A DNA stretch of 64,000 nucleotides from Nostoc sp. TCL240-02 (GTDB taxonomy: Bacteria > Cyanobacteriota > Cyanobacteriia > Cyanobacteriales > Nostocaceae): contig NZ_CP040094.1 in assembly GCF_013343235.1 (NCBI RefSeq), forward strand, positions 2,790,501 through 2,854,500. Direction: 5' to 3'. Made by a program: the position numbers and the translations under genes. Positions 28,293 to 37,314 of this stretch are shown piece after piece; within the stretch, counting starts at the first letter, position 1, and each line of letters starts with the position of its first letter. The notes under the pieces were generated by a model. That model had not been told where the DNA came from. It saw nothing but the letters and a program-made list of their open reading frames with translations, and did not search any database.

Positions 28293-29155
28293 ACTCCCGG
28301 TTCGCCCATTTTTTAACTCCTTAGGAAAAGTAGATAGTCAAAAGTATACCGAAGGACATATTTCCAAAAAGACTCGATTAGGCATATGTTCGCACTTATG
28401 GCTACTGAACCCATAATCACAAACGAACGAGTCGATGATATACCTATACTTCTAACTCAAATAGAGGGTATGGGCGTACAATCGCTAATCGATAAACATT
28501 TTCCCAGACACGGAAATTGGCAAGGTCTAAGTCTGGGAAGTGTAGCAGTAATCTGGTTAGCACACATATTATCGCAAGCAGATCACCGTTTAAATCACGT
28601 CCAAGGCTGGGCTTCTAAGCGGTTAGAAACATTGAAAACTTTTTTTGGAGAAGAGTTAGGTGAACTTGACTTGACGGATGCTCCTCTAGAAGCCCTATTA
28701 GGTTATCTTGATAGCGATAGCGACTGGTACTCATTTGAGTCAGAACTTGGAGGTAACTTTGTACAAATTTATTTGCAGCGTGAAGAGCATATTACAGGAT
28801 TAATTCGCCTACTTTCAAATGGAAAAGCGTGTTTTGACCCTTTTAGAGTTTCAGGTTCGTCGGAATTTGGAGCAAAATAAGGAAAAGCTAACTGGACTTT
28901 ATATTGGTAATCCTAAACGAGAAACTGCACGTCCTACTGCTGAGATACTTCTTGCTGCATTTAAGGAGATTACCCTGTTCTTAATTGAGGTTAAAAACGA
29001 AGTTTATGCTCATTTGACTGCCCTTTCACCCTTACAGCAACGTATTCTTGTTTTACTTGGGTTCCCAACTACTATTTACACTCAACTTGGTGGTCAATCT
29101 TTTACTCCTGAGTAGCCTTTCTTCTAACTCCCGAAAAAATGGGCGAACCGGGAGT
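28293..29155. mobile_element. Deleted IS1634-family element with intact inverted repeats
   Basis: An 863-bp element bounded by perfect 22-bp inverted repeats (28293-28314 and 29134-29155; left arm begins ACTCCCGGTTCGCCCATTTT). The interior has only the N- and C-terminal parts of a transposase. Flanking bases show no clear target duplication. With intact ends and a defective transposase it could still be moved by a related enzyme elsewhere. Confidence 0.8.
28386..29115 (+). pseudogene. IS1634-family transposase with internal deletion
   Basis: The N-terminal part (28386-28880, MATEPIITNERVDDIPILLTQ with ADHRLNHVQGWASKRLETL) matches the DUF4277 N-terminal region of IS1634-type transposases. It then runs out of frame into a C-terminal part (28819-29115, RVLTLLEFQVRRNLEQNKEKL ... 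LSPLQQRILVLLGF). The central catalytic DDE domain is missing, so the protein cannot be active. The two pieces join near 28820-28880. Confidence 0.8.
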
Positions 29156-29174
29156 ATTGATTCAACTTAAATGC

Positions 29175-29795
29175 TCAACCCACTTCAATTAAGCTTCGTT
29201 CAGGTAGGGTGACTCCGTTAAATAAACAGTAGTGCAAATCAACCCCAGTCAAGTCTACTTCCGTGAAATCAACGTTACTTAAATCAGTTTTGCAGAAAAT
29301 AGCTTTGGCAAGATTAGCATGACTCAGGTCTGTATTGCTCAACTTCGCGCCAGTCAAGTTTGCACCACTGAGATTTGCCCCAGCCAAGTTTACACCACTT
29401 AGGTTAGCATAGCTCAAGTCTGCTCCTGCCAAGTTTGCACTACTGAGGTCAGCATCATGCAAGTCTGCTAAACGCAAATCTGCTTTTATCAGGAAAGCTT
29501 CATGCAAGTCCACATTCCTAAGAGTTGCTCGAATCAGATTAGCAGCCTTGAGGTTTACTAAAATCAAATTTGAGCCACTTAGATCCGTTCTCCATAAGGT
29601 CGCCGCAGTCAAATTTGCTTCAATCAAGTTTGCTTGGCGCAAGTTGGTCTGTGATAAAGTTGCGTTAGCCAAGTTAGCTCGATTCAAATTGATTCCAGCT
29701 AAACAGACCTCGCTGAGGTTAACTAAGTGCAGACTTTCTTGAGTGAAATTTCTCTCTCCTGCACAATAGCGTTTGAGAAGTTCATTAGCATCCAT
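29175..29795 (-). CDS. Pentapeptide repeat protein
   Basis: A 206-residue protein starting at ATG 29795 (MDANELLKRYCAGERNF), a common N-terminus of cyanobacterial pentapeptide proteins. From about residue 25 to 195 it is made of A(D/N)LXX repeats such as ANLTAATLWRTDLSGSNL and ADLSYANLSGVNLAGANL, which fold into a right-handed quadrilateral beta-helix. There is no signal peptide. Functions of such proteins are mostly unknown. Its stop lies 19 bp from the right end of the IS1634 remnant, so the insertion just missed it. Confidence 0.88.
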   Translation of the reverse strand: MDANELLKRYCAGERNFTQESLHLVNLSEVCLAGINLNRANLANATLSQTNLRQANLIEANLTAATLWRTDLSGSNLILVNLKAANLIRATLRNVDLHEAFLIKADLRLADLHDADLSSANLAGADLSYANLSGVNLAGANLSGANLTGAKLSNTDLSHANLAKAIFCKTDLSNVDFTEVDLTGVDLHYCLFNGVTLPERSLIEVG

Positions 29796-29953
29796 ACAAC
29801 CCCAAATCTCCATCTCTTACCCAAAAATTACAGTATCTAATCAATAATTACTGAAAATATCTCTCATTACGAGACTTTTAAAACTCCGCACCAACATTGA
29901 AATTATTTAATAATCTTTTAGAATATTGCCGATAAGACTGGTTGTTTTCAAAT

Positions 29954-30025
29954 GCTTAAGCGTGGTGAGATAGAGATGTCTACGACGAGTTACGTCTACG
30001 TTCTTTTACTCATCCACGCTTAAGC
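29954..30025 (-). terminator. Stem-loop downstream of the OCP gene
   Basis: A 12-bp inverted repeat (GCTTAAGCGTGG at 29954-29965 with its complement at 30014-30025) encloses a 48-nt loop. It starts 18 bp after the OCP stop on the leftward strand and could act as terminator or mRNA-stabilising structure. Confidence 0.5.
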
Positions 30026-30042
30026 AGCGGCTAATCTAGCTT

Positions 30043-31005
30043 CTACTTACGTACTAGGTTAAGCAGTTCTTTAGGAGAAGCAAGCAAGTCAATCGCTACG
30101 AAGAAGATTTTGCCTTGAGGATCGAGCAAAAACCGCCATGCAATATTCATTCCCACACTTGCACCGAACCAAGGGGTTTGGACTTTGCCGGTGACTTTTA
30201 TTTGGGTATAGCCATCTTCTACTGGCTCGGATATACCACGCTCTGGTATCATTTTCAATCCCTGGCATTCTTCACGCATATAAGCGCGGATTGCATCTTG
30301 ACCAACAATCGGTCTTTCAAAGGGAGGTTGCAAAGCACCTTCAGAACGAAATAGAGCAACCGCAGCTTCAAAGTCATTGGCATTCATGTTGTTGATATAG
30401 CCAAGCACTGTAGGGTTGTTGATACCCTCAATGGTGACTTTAGTCCGAAATGCTGGTGCAGTGGGGGGAGCCACAGGTTCTGAAACTTTTTTGTAACTAC
30501 CGGGAGCGTTCGGGTCAAATCCCATGCTCACTACGGTATTGCGGAGAATTGTGATTTGTTGACCTGAATCAGCATTCCTGATTGCTTCTAACACATCAGC
30601 AGCCTTGGGAGAAAGCTTGTAACCTTCTGGGATAGGAGCGACAATTCCTTGTGCCATCCATTCTCCTAACTGATACCAGAAGCCCAGCTTGATGTTGACG
30701 GTGAAGGATGCATAAGAACGGCAGAGGGGTGTATCAGCACGGTTAGCCAAATCGTACATAACTCGTGTTTGAGCGTCGAAAGGCATTTGCTTAATTTGTT
30801 CAAGTAAGCCTTGTGCGAGTACCATGTTAGCTGCCCCTGGAGCAGCAACCGTAATACTTCTACCCATTTCGGTATAAGCAAACCAAAGTAATGCTAGTTG
30901 ATCTTCAGCATTGAGTTGAGAGAATGATTCGACAACAGTTGGAACAACATCAGCAACTAGCGTGCCGGGAAAAATACTTTGAGCCGACTTGATGGTAAAA
31001 GACAT
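30043..31005 (-). CDS. ocp: Orange carotenoid protein
   Basis: A 320-residue two-domain OCP. The helical N-terminal domain (residues 1-165) has AEDQLALLWFAYTEMGRSIT and RSYASFTVNIKLGFWYQLGEWM; a linker follows and then an NTF2-like C-terminal domain (about 190-320). The tyrosine in LGYINNMNANDF and the tryptophans in TPWFG and IAWRFL correspond to carotenoid-contacting residues of the family. OCP binds a ketocarotenoid, senses blue-green light and dissipates excess phycobilisome energy. No fluorescence recovery protein gene lies next to it, but a high-light-inducible protein gene is divergent from it. Confidence 0.95.
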   Translation of the reverse strand: MSFTIKSAQSIFPGTLVADVVPTVVESFSQLNAEDQLALLWFAYTEMGRSITVAAPGAANMVLAQGLLEQIKQMPFDAQTRVMYDLANRADTPLCRSYASFTVNIKLGFWYQLGEWMAQGIVAPIPEGYKLSPKAADVLEAIRNADSGQQITILRNTVVSMGFDPNAPGSYKKVSEPVAPPTAPAFRTKVTIEGINNPTVLGYINNMNANDFEAAVALFRSEGALQPPFERPIVGQDAIRAYMREECQGLKMIPERGISEPVEDGYTQIKVTGKVQTPWFGASVGMNIAWRFLLDPQGKIFFVAIDLLASPKELLNLVRK

Positions 31006-31739
31006 AGCAGATGTTTCCTAAAAAAATTACAGTTCTATCGAATGTGAAAAAACGGAGGAGAAATGCGTTTAGGTGTTACTAAAGGCACTTAGCAGTCTGA
31101 CCACAGACTTTTTTAGACATCACTTTACCAAAGGCATGATGATATGCCGTTGAGTTTGGATACTCGGCAAAGCAAATTGCAGGCTTAACTGCATAGTTAT
31201 TTAGAAAACTTTGACCAACAGTGCTTTAACGCATTTATGTTGTTTATGTTTCTATGTGTAAAGAAATATAACAAGTTCGTTACAAATAAGCAATACTTCC
31301 TCAGCCATACTTAGATAACTTCTATTTATGTAAATGATAAGTTTTACTCAAGTCAGACTAAAGGTAATTAATGCTTTTGTGTGTATTCACTTTTAAGAGC
31401 GTAGGCGTAGCCCATCGTAGAGATCGCATATCTCTCAATACAGTTCAGTTAAGGGCTACTTGTACAAAATCGTGGGTTTTAAGACGCGATAAATCGCCTT
31501 CTCTACAAGTGTTTTGGTCTTATCTGAACTGTATTGGTATATCTCTTTTGTATCAAATTTTACAATCAATCCTTCGCTCAACTATTGTGTCTACACATCG
31601 CTTACCTTCTCGCATGAAGCCAAAATACCCTATCTGCTTAATACGGTTCTTACCACCTTTTTTGTTATGTCAAGTACTTGCAAAAAATATTTATAATAAG
31701 TTACATTCGTTTACAGAACACAACAATAAAAAGTAAAAG
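31006..31739. promoter_or_regulatory. Long divergent spacer between ocp and hli
   Basis: This 734-bp region contains the promoters of ocp (leftward) and hli (rightward). It also holds a palindromic repeat element at 31436-31537 and a short repeat at 31399-31425 (AGGCGTAGCCCATCGTAGAG). An open frame at 31371-31736 lies across the repeat and looks non-coding. I see no RNA gene. Confidence 0.5.
31436..31537. repeat. Palindromic MITE-like repeat, copy A
   Basis: Outer arms CAATACAGTTCAGTTAAG (from 31436) and TTATCTGAACTGTATTGG (31520-31537) are inverted repeats. The interior has AAGACGCGATAAATCGCC, a half copy of the inner palindrome found in copy C near 61.8 kb. No coding potential. Confidence 0.75.
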
Positions 31740-31952
31740 ATGACAAATAAAGGCTTTACTATTAACGAACGCGGTCAACTCAACAGATTTGCGATTGAAC
31801 CCAAAATTTATGTTGACGAAACCCCACGGACAGGCTTCACCGAATATGCCGAAAAACTCAATGGTCGTTTGGCAATGATTGGTTTTATCTCACTCATCGC
31901 GTTGGAAGTTTTCACGAGACACGGTTTGATTAGCTCGCTAACTAACTTTTAG
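31740..31952 (+). CDS. hli: High-light-inducible protein (Hlip, CAB/ELIP family)
   Basis: A 70-residue single-helix chlorophyll-binding protein. EYAEKLNGRLAMIGFISLIALE is the conserved E-x-x-N-G-R-x-A-M-x-G-F helix, with Glu and Asn as chlorophyll ligands and Arg for pairing. Hlips protect photosystem II and chlorophyll-synthesis intermediates under strong light. It is divergent from ocp and 64 bp upstream of another small membrane protein gene, so the locus looks like a photoprotection cluster. Confidence 0.92.
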   Translation: MTNKGFTINERGQLNRFAIEPKIYVDETPRTGFTEYAEKLNGRLAMIGFISLIALEVFTRHGLISSLTNF

Positions 31953-32016
31953 AGAAGACACTTCAGATTTACAAATTTTATCCAGTTGACAAATAAAACA
32001 ATTTAGAGGCAGACTT

Positions 32017-32256
32017 ATGAAAACTGATTTTGATTACCCCAGAAAAGATTTGATTGAAACAGTGGTTTTTAGACCTGATTTCAACAACTTTGAGACCATC
32101 AATGCAAATCAAGCGTGGTCATTGTTTTTCAGTGGCGGTCAAGATGATAAGGGACTGGGACAAGAAGTTGAATTCGGCAGATTTTTCACTAATCTCTTAA
32201 TCGCTATTGGAGTAACTGGAATGCTTTGGGCGATTTATTTCAATCAATTAGGATGA
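32017..32256 (+). CDS. Small single-span membrane protein next to hli
   Basis: A 79-residue protein with a soluble N-terminus and one hydrophobic helix at the C-terminus (FFTNLLIAIGVTGMLWAIYFN). The stretch EVEFGRFFTNLLIAIG recalls a degenerate Hlip helix (E...GR) but lacks the Ala-Met and Gly-Phe positions. The gene follows hli by 64 bp and is closed by a terminator at 32293, so the two are probably co-transcribed. A role in the thylakoid membrane is inferred. Confidence 0.65.
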   Translation: MKTDFDYPRKDLIETVVFRPDFNNFETINANQAWSLFFSGGQDDKGLGQEVEFGRFFTNLLIAIGVTGMLWAIYFNQLG

Positions 32257-32292
32257 GCAAGTTTGTTCATTTTTCTAGTAACTTCAATGGAG

Positions 32293-32323
32293 GTCTTGGA
32301 TTTGGATACCAAGACTTATTTTT
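32293..32323 (+). terminator. Terminator of the hli operon
   Basis: A 7-bp stem (GTCTTGG/CCAAGAC) with a 9-nt loop is followed by TTATTTTTA, a classic intrinsic terminator 36 bp after the small membrane protein gene. Confidence 0.75.
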
Positions 32324-32371
32324 ACTTTTCAAGAAGTATAAAAAAGTCTCTTTAGCTTTGGGAAAATTTCG

Positions 32372-32632
32372 ATGTTGATTGGATTTATAAAGCTTCCTAA
32401 TTTGTCACGGTATTGTGGATACATGGGCTTAGAAGTAGCAGAAATTGTTTCCAAACATCTTGCAGTTCAAAGTAAAACCTATGTAATTCAAAATAGAAGA
32501 ATATTGATCAATCAACTTTTAAAATCTGGTCTAGATTCTCATACAGCAAATCGAACTGTTACTGTACTTATATCAAGCCCGGTTTTACAATTAACCAATA
32601 AAAACCAGTTGGCAATTAATTGCAAGGGATAG
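32372..32632 (+). CDS. Small hypothetical protein
   Basis: An 86-residue protein (MLIGFIKLPNLSRYCGYMGLE) with a helical middle and no membrane segment. I do not recognise a family. It begins after the hli-operon terminator and ends just before a palindromic repeat. Codon use is plausible, so it may be real. Confidence 0.4.
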   Translation: MLIGFIKLPNLSRYCGYMGLEVAEIVSKHLAVQSKTYVIQNRRILINQLLKSGLDSHTANRTVTVLISSPVLQLTNKNQLAINCKG

Positions 32633-32652
32633 TAACTATAAAGGCATTAAGT

Positions 32653-32765
32653 CCCAATACCTTTCGGATAAACCTAACAATCTCTCTTTTGATTTGGGTA
32701 AAGGGTAAAGGGTAAGGGGTAAATGTGGATTCAAACCCTTTTCCGCTTAACCGAAAAGTATTGGC
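32653..32765. repeat. Palindromic MITE-like repeat, copy B
   Basis: Outer arms CCCAATACCTTTCGGATAAA (from 32653) and CTTAACCGAAAAGTATTGGC (32746-32765) are imperfect inverted repeats related to copies A and C. The interior has GGGTAAAGGGTAAGGGGTAA heptamer-type repeats instead of the inner palindrome. The whole gap 32633-33001 otherwise contains no gene. Confidence 0.65.
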
Positions 32766-33001
32766 GTAAGTCCTAACGATATAGCGATTTTTATTTAAAT
32801 GATTGTGGCAGCACATCTGTGCTACTCTACTGATTATCTTTATTGCACGCAATTGCAAACCGCTATAGATTAATAGCTTGTATTCCTTTCAAGATGACTA
32901 AATAAGAATTTTAGTCCACTCGAGTGGACTTGAACTACAAGCCGTAGAACTTCAATTACCTGTTAAAGCTAGGCAAACTTCCGTCACTACTAGTTCCTAG
33001 T

Positions 33002-34537
33002 TCAACGCAAACAACGAATTGCTTCTAATAGACCTCTAGCTTTATTCAGCGTCTCTTCGTATTCTTTTTCTGGCTCAGAATCAGCCACTAAACCTGCGCC
33101 AGCTTGTACGCTAACGGTTTTATCATGTACTACCATTGTGCGAATTGCGATCGCAGTATTTAATTGTCCCTCAAAATCGTAATATCCATACACACCAGAA
33201 TAAACACCGCGCCGACTAGACTCTAACTCGTGGATAATTTCCATTGCCCGAATCTTGGGTGCGCCACTTACCGTACCTGCTGGGAAGCAAGCTTTCAATA
33301 AATCCCATGCTGTTTTATCGAGTGCTAATTTACCCACAACATTGCTGACAATGTGCATCACATGGGAGTAGCGCTCAACTACCATTAATTCATCAACTTT
33401 GACGCTACCATTTTGACAAACACGCCCCAAATCATTCCGCCCTAAATCTACAAGCATCACGTGTTCGGCAACTTCTTTGGGATCTTCGAGTAAATCTTGA
33501 GCGAATGCTGCATCTTGCTCGGTAGTTTTACCCCGTGGACGTGTCCCAGCAATGGGGCGTACCGTTGCTATAACTCCCCCATCTGGAGCAGTTTCGGCTT
33601 TCACCATCACTTCAGGACTGGAACCAATGATTTGCCAATCTTGGAAGTTAAAGTAAGCCATGTAAGGCGAAGGATTTATCTGACGTAGGGAGCGATAAAG
33701 GGCAAAAGGGTCGCCTGTATACGGTGTTGATAGTCGCTGAGAAATTACTACTTGAAAGATATCGCCTGCTTTAATATATTCTTTGGCCTTCCCAACGCTG
33801 GCACAAAAATCAGGGCGAGTAAAATTACTCCTATACTCCTCTGCTCCCTGCTCCCTGCTCCCCTGCTCCTTTGCTCCCCTACTTTCTGGTGGTTTCCATT
33901 CCAACCGAGTTTTTTCGGGCGATAGGGGGAGAGATAGCTTTTCGAGCATTTGGGTGACGCGATCGCCTGCTTGTTGATAGGCTGCGTATAAATCTACATT
34001 GGGGTCGCGTAAATCAGCATAAGCAACTGCCCAAATTTTTCGCTTCACCTGGTCAAAAATCAACAGGTGGTCTACCTGCATCCACAAGCCATCAGGGATA
34101 TTTCGCTCATCTGGTGGATAGATTGGCACGCGCGGCTCAATCCAGTTAATCAATTCATAGCCCCAAAACCCAAACAAGCCGCCAATTCCTGGCGGTAGCT
34201 GTGGTAACTTGACTGGGTGATAAGGTGCTAAACATTCGGCTAAAGTTGCAAAAGGGTCGCCTGCAAAAACGACCTGCGAACCATCGCGGTTTAATTGGGT
34301 GGTGCGATCGCCTCTTGCTTCCAAAACCCAAAGTGGATCGCAGCCCACTAAACTATAGCGTCCTAGTTTTTCCCCACCTTCTATCGATTCCAACAAAAAG
34401 CTATAGGGCTGACCTGCACAGACTTTATACCAAGCAGATACGGGCGTATCTAAGTCCGCTACCCATTCTTGATATACCGGAACAAAGTTGCCTTGTAAAG
34501 CTAGCTGAGAAAATTCAGAGAAATCGGGGAATACCAT
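33002..34537 (-). CDS. trpE: Anthranilate synthase component I
   Basis: A 511-residue chorismate-utilising enzyme. LLESIEGGEKLGRYSLVG near residue 50 is the tryptophan-binding region; the C-terminal catalytic part has GGVIATVRPIAGTRPRG, LVDLGRNDLGRV, SGAPKIRAMEII and ELESSRRGVYSGVYGY. It converts chorismate and glutamine-derived ammonia to anthranilate, the first step of tryptophan synthesis, together with TrpG. Around residue 220 a low-complexity stretch (SRGAKEQGSREQGAEEY) is encoded by a tandem repeat inserted in frame. The protein is otherwise normal. Confidence 0.95.
   Translation of the reverse strand: MVFPDFSEFSQLALQGNFVPVYQEWVADLDTPVSAWYKVCAGQPYSFLLESIEGGEKLGRYSLVGCDPLWVLEARGDRTTQLNRDGSQVVFAGDPFATLAECLAPYHPVKLPQLPPGIGGLFGFWGYELINWIEPRVPIYPPDERNIPDGLWMQVDHLLIFDQVKRKIWAVAYADLRDPNVDLYAAYQQAGDRVTQMLEKLSLPLSPEKTRLEWKPPESRGAKEQGSREQGAEEYRSNFTRPDFCASVGKAKEYIKAGDIFQVVISQRLSTPYTGDPFALYRSLRQINPSPYMAYFNFQDWQIIGSSPEVMVKAETAPDGGVIATVRPIAGTRPRGKTTEQDAAFAQDLLEDPKEVAEHVMLVDLGRNDLGRVCQNGSVKVDELMVVERYSHVMHIVSNVVGKLALDKTAWDLLKACFPAGTVSGAPKIRAMEIIHELESSRRGVYSGVYGYYDFEGQLNTAIAIRTMVVHDKTVSVQAGAGLVADSEPEKEYEETLNKARGLLEAIRCLR
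33827..33892. repeat. Tandem heptamer repeat inside trpE
   Basis: Copies of CTGCTCC/CTGCTCCC and related heptamers lie inside the coding region and keep the frame. They encode a charged Gly/Glu/Gln-rich loop between the N-terminal and catalytic regions. This is the STRR type normally seen between genes. Confidence 0.8.
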
Positions 34538-34729
34538 AAATAGCTAAGGGATTGGGGATTGGGGATTGGGGCTTGGGGATTGGGGCTTGGATATGGGTCT
34601 AGGGCATCCGGTATGGGGCATTGGGTATTAAGAAAACTTTAGTCCCTAGTCCCCAACTCCCAGTCCCTAGTCCTTAGTCCCCAGTACCTAGTACCTAGTA
34701 CCCAGTCTCCAATCCCCAGTCCCTAGTTC
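34538..34729. repeat. Dense STRR block between trpE and psaD
   Basis: Nearly the whole 192-bp spacer consists of heptamer repeats: GGGGATT/GGGGCTT on the left and CCCAGTC/CCTAGTC/CCTAGTA on the right. The two halves are partly complementary, so the region could fold. No gene fits. Confidence 0.85.
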
Positions 34730-35152
34730 CTATGCGTCGTGGGTAGCTTTACCACTGAATTTGAGTTGTGACGGATTGGGGTTTTGCCCAATGCTGCGTG
34801 GGACATAACGCACTTTTTCACGACCTTCATTCACTTTTTCAGGGAAGACACCATCAGCTGGGTGAAGTAAGGTAGTTTCTCCGTTTGGTAAAATCCGGTA
34901 AACTTTGTAATCTGTGATTTTGAGTTTACGAAGTTGCTGACCGCCCAAAAAGATGCCATATTCTTTACGAGCTATATACAGCAGGTTTTCACCTTTCCGC
35001 ATAACAGCAGCACCACCTGTAGGTAATTCAAATACCTGCTCTTTCGGGCTAGTCCAAGTGATAGCGTACTTTTCTTCCACTTCTGCTTTCTTTAGCAAGC
35101 CACCAGTGCTGCCAGGAAATAGTGGGGTTTGTCCAGAGAGTGTTTCTGCCAT
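34730..35152 (-). CDS. psaD: Photosystem I reaction centre subunit II (PsaD)
   Basis: A 140-residue protein starting at ATG 35152 ([20 protein letters not shown]), the standard cyanobacterial PsaD N-terminus; 18 in-frame codons upstream are untranslated leader. [46 protein letters not shown] and [15 protein letters not shown] are family hallmarks. PsaD sits on the stromal side of photosystem I and docks ferredoxin. It is bordered by tandem repeat blocks on both sides. Confidence 0.97.
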   Translation of the reverse strand: MAETLSGQTPLFPGSTGGLLKKAEVEEKYAITWTSPKEQVFELPTGGAAVMRKGENLLYIARKEYGIFLGGQQLRKLKITDYKVYRILPNGETTLLHPADGVFPEKVNEGREKVRYVPRSIGQNPNPSQLKFSGKATHDA

Positions 35153-35282
35153 ATAGATGATTCTCTCAACGTTTTTAGGGAATCCTAACACTGCAACCAG
35201 GATCATATTGCGATCGCGTTATAGACTGTAACAGTTTTTAGTCATTTGTCCTTTGTTCTTTGTCATTTGTTAAAAACCAATG

Positions 35283-35305
35283 CCCAATTCCCAATTCCCA
35301 ATTCC
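35283..35305. repeat. STRR (CCCAATT)n between the histidine kinase and psaD
   Basis: Three copies of CCCAATT touch the last codons of the kinase gene; a (CTTTGTC)-like repeat precedes it at 35245-35270. Another example of heptamer repeats crowding psaD. Confidence 0.75.
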
Positions 35306-37314
35306 TATTTACTCTTGACTTTTGCCCGCTTTTCTTCATGGCTATTCTGAACAATGGGGATGGTGAAGTGAAACTGGCTACCCTGGTCTTTGCCAGTTGA
35401 CTTTGCCCAAATTTCTCCACCCCAGCCATTCACAATTTGACGACAAATAGCTAAACCAAGTCCTGTTCCGCCAGTGGTGCGGCGTAGCGCTCCTTCTTCT
35501 TGATAGAAGCGGTCAAAAACTACTTCTAAACGATTGGGTTCAATGCCGCGTCCAGTGTCAGCCACAGTCACCTCGACCATTTGATGGCTGTTGGAAATCG
35601 CTTTAATGGTGATTTCTCCTTCGGACGGCGTAAATTTACAAGCATTGTCCATCAGTTTTGCCAGTACCTCTACTAGCCAATCACCATCAGCCCTTACCAG
35701 AGGTAGATTTTCGGCAATTTGAGTTTTGACTTGGGGTGGCTTTTCCGTCGAAGAACGCGTGCGATTGCGGCTGAGTGCTAAATCCACACACTCTTGTAAA
35801 GTCAGGGATTCTGGATGCCATTGCACTCGCCCGCTTTCCAAGTTGGAAAGCGTGAGGAAATCTTGTACCAATTTTCGCATCCGTTCTGAGTCGGAAAGAG
35901 CCGTGTTGAGCATAATTTGCTGCAACTCCAAAGGCATATCCGGCTCACTAGCGAGACTTTCTAGACACACTTGAATGGTGGATAGGGGAGTACGCAGTTC
36001 GTGTCCAGTGATGGCTATAAGGTTGCTGCGGGTGCGGTCTAGGGCTTCTAACTGCTGGTTAAGTTCTTCTAGGTTGGCGTAGGCCTCGGCTTGAATCAGG
36101 GCTGCTCCGACTTGGGTAGCGATCGCTTCTACCAAATCCAACTCCCCAGGTTGGCACTCGTGCGGTGGCATTCCACAGTAATGCAACTCCACGATGCCCA
36201 ACAACCGCCCCTGATAAAATACTGGTTCCATCAGCCAAGAACGAATGGCAAACTTTTTGGCAATTAAGGAAAGCCCTGGCGAATTGTTCACCCGAGGGTC
36301 ATTTAGCGTATCGCTAATACAAACACCTTCGCCTTGTTGCACGATGTCCTGAAAGAGGGAATTTTTCTCTAATTCCCAAGTTTGCCCACGAACCGATAAA
36401 ATACCGGGATTCAAAAACTCGTGTTCAATTATGGCTTGGCTATCTGTAGCTTGAGCGCGGTAAATTAGACAGCGACAAGCTTCTAGGTGTTGTCCTAATT
36501 CTTGTGCCGCCACTTGGAGAACTTCGTGAGGATCGAGCGATCGCCGAATAGCAGTACTAATTGAGTTGACTAATCGTTCTTTTCGTGCTTTAGCAGCAAT
36601 GGAACGGTAAGCTTTGTGCAATTTGTATTGACTAGCTTGCAAGTAAGTGACTAAGCGCTGCACAAAGGGATCTGTATCGATGTCACAAGCATATTCGTTA
36701 AGCTGTTCCGCTCCAGAGTGGTTTCGCGGCTCTCCGATGCCAAACCTTTGACGTGCCTCGTTTATTTTACTTGCCAGTTCTGGTCTGTAAACCAAAATCC
36801 TGTCTAACAGCAATTCAGCGGCTTTCAGACTAACTCCCCTTTCCGATGTCCAAACTCCCTCAAATCTTCGCGCTGTGTCTATATCCAGATTAGGGCTTAG
36901 TTCCGGTAGTTGCTTGTTTTTAGCAATAGAACCAAGGCTTTCCCGACAAACCAGACAAGTAGCATAATTGTCAGCAATCACTACCAAATGCCACTCTTGA
37001 CTTAAGCCATCCGTTGGCTCAAAAGCGATCTTTTCATAATGTTCCGAACTATTGGCGAAATCCGTTTCTGGAGCAGCTAATACGTATATTTGGTTACTCC
37101 GCAAGGCAAGTCGCAGGTAGCGATGAGCTTCTTGGCGGTAGAATCGCTCTCGCTGGAAACTAGCAATTACAAGGGGTTGTGCTAAAGTCGCAGCCAAAAC
37201 TTGATCTTCCATCGCATGGGAGAGCGCTGTTAGTGAAGCCTTAAAATATAGCTGGGGCCGCAAGTATGGTAGGGACTTTAGCAGATCACTCAGCACAGAA
37301 GTCGAAATGCTCAT
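35305..37314 (-). CDS. DICT-GAF sensor histidine kinase
   Basis: A 669-residue soluble kinase. Residues 1-240 contain a DICT-type sensory domain (ALSHAMEDQVLAATLAQPLVIASFQRERFYRQEAHRY region), 245-410 a GAF domain (AAQELGQHLEACRCLIYRA and GRLLGIVELHY), then a HisKA dimerisation helix with the phospho-acceptor in ITGHELRTPLSTIQ near residue 440 and a HATPase domain with N, G1 and G2 boxes (LMDNACKFTP, VADTGRGIEPNR, GGTGLGLAICRQ). DICT domains accompany GGDEF, EAL and kinases in light-responsive cyanobacterial regulators. No response regulator gene is adjacent, so its partner is elsewhere. Confidence 0.9.
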   Translation of the reverse strand: MSISTSVLSDLLKSLPYLRPQLYFKASLTALSHAMEDQVLAATLAQPLVIASFQRERFYRQEAHRYLRLALRSNQIYVLAAPETDFANSSEHYEKIAFEPTDGLSQEWHLVVIADNYATCLVCRESLGSIAKNKQLPELSPNLDIDTARRFEGVWTSERGVSLKAAELLLDRILVYRPELASKINEARQRFGIGEPRNHSGAEQLNEYACDIDTDPFVQRLVTYLQASQYKLHKAYRSIAAKARKERLVNSISTAIRRSLDPHEVLQVAAQELGQHLEACRCLIYRAQATDSQAIIEHEFLNPGILSVRGQTWELEKNSLFQDIVQQGEGVCISDTLNDPRVNNSPGLSLIAKKFAIRSWLMEPVFYQGRLLGIVELHYCGMPPHECQPGELDLVEAIATQVGAALIQAEAYANLEELNQQLEALDRTRSNLIAITGHELRTPLSTIQVCLESLASEPDMPLELQQIMLNTALSDSERMRKLVQDFLTLSNLESGRVQWHPESLTLQECVDLALSRNRTRSSTEKPPQVKTQIAENLPLVRADGDWLVEVLAKLMDNACKFTPSEGEITIKAISNSHQMVEVTVADTGRGIEPNRLEVVFDRFYQEEGALRRTTGGTGLGLAICRQIVNGWGGEIWAKSTGKDQGSQFHFTIPIVQNSHEEKRAKVKSK

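Noticed and set aside
31371..31736. Possible 121-residue protein upstream of hli
   Set aside because: The frame crosses a palindromic repeat, has no ribosome binding site and its composition is not protein-like.
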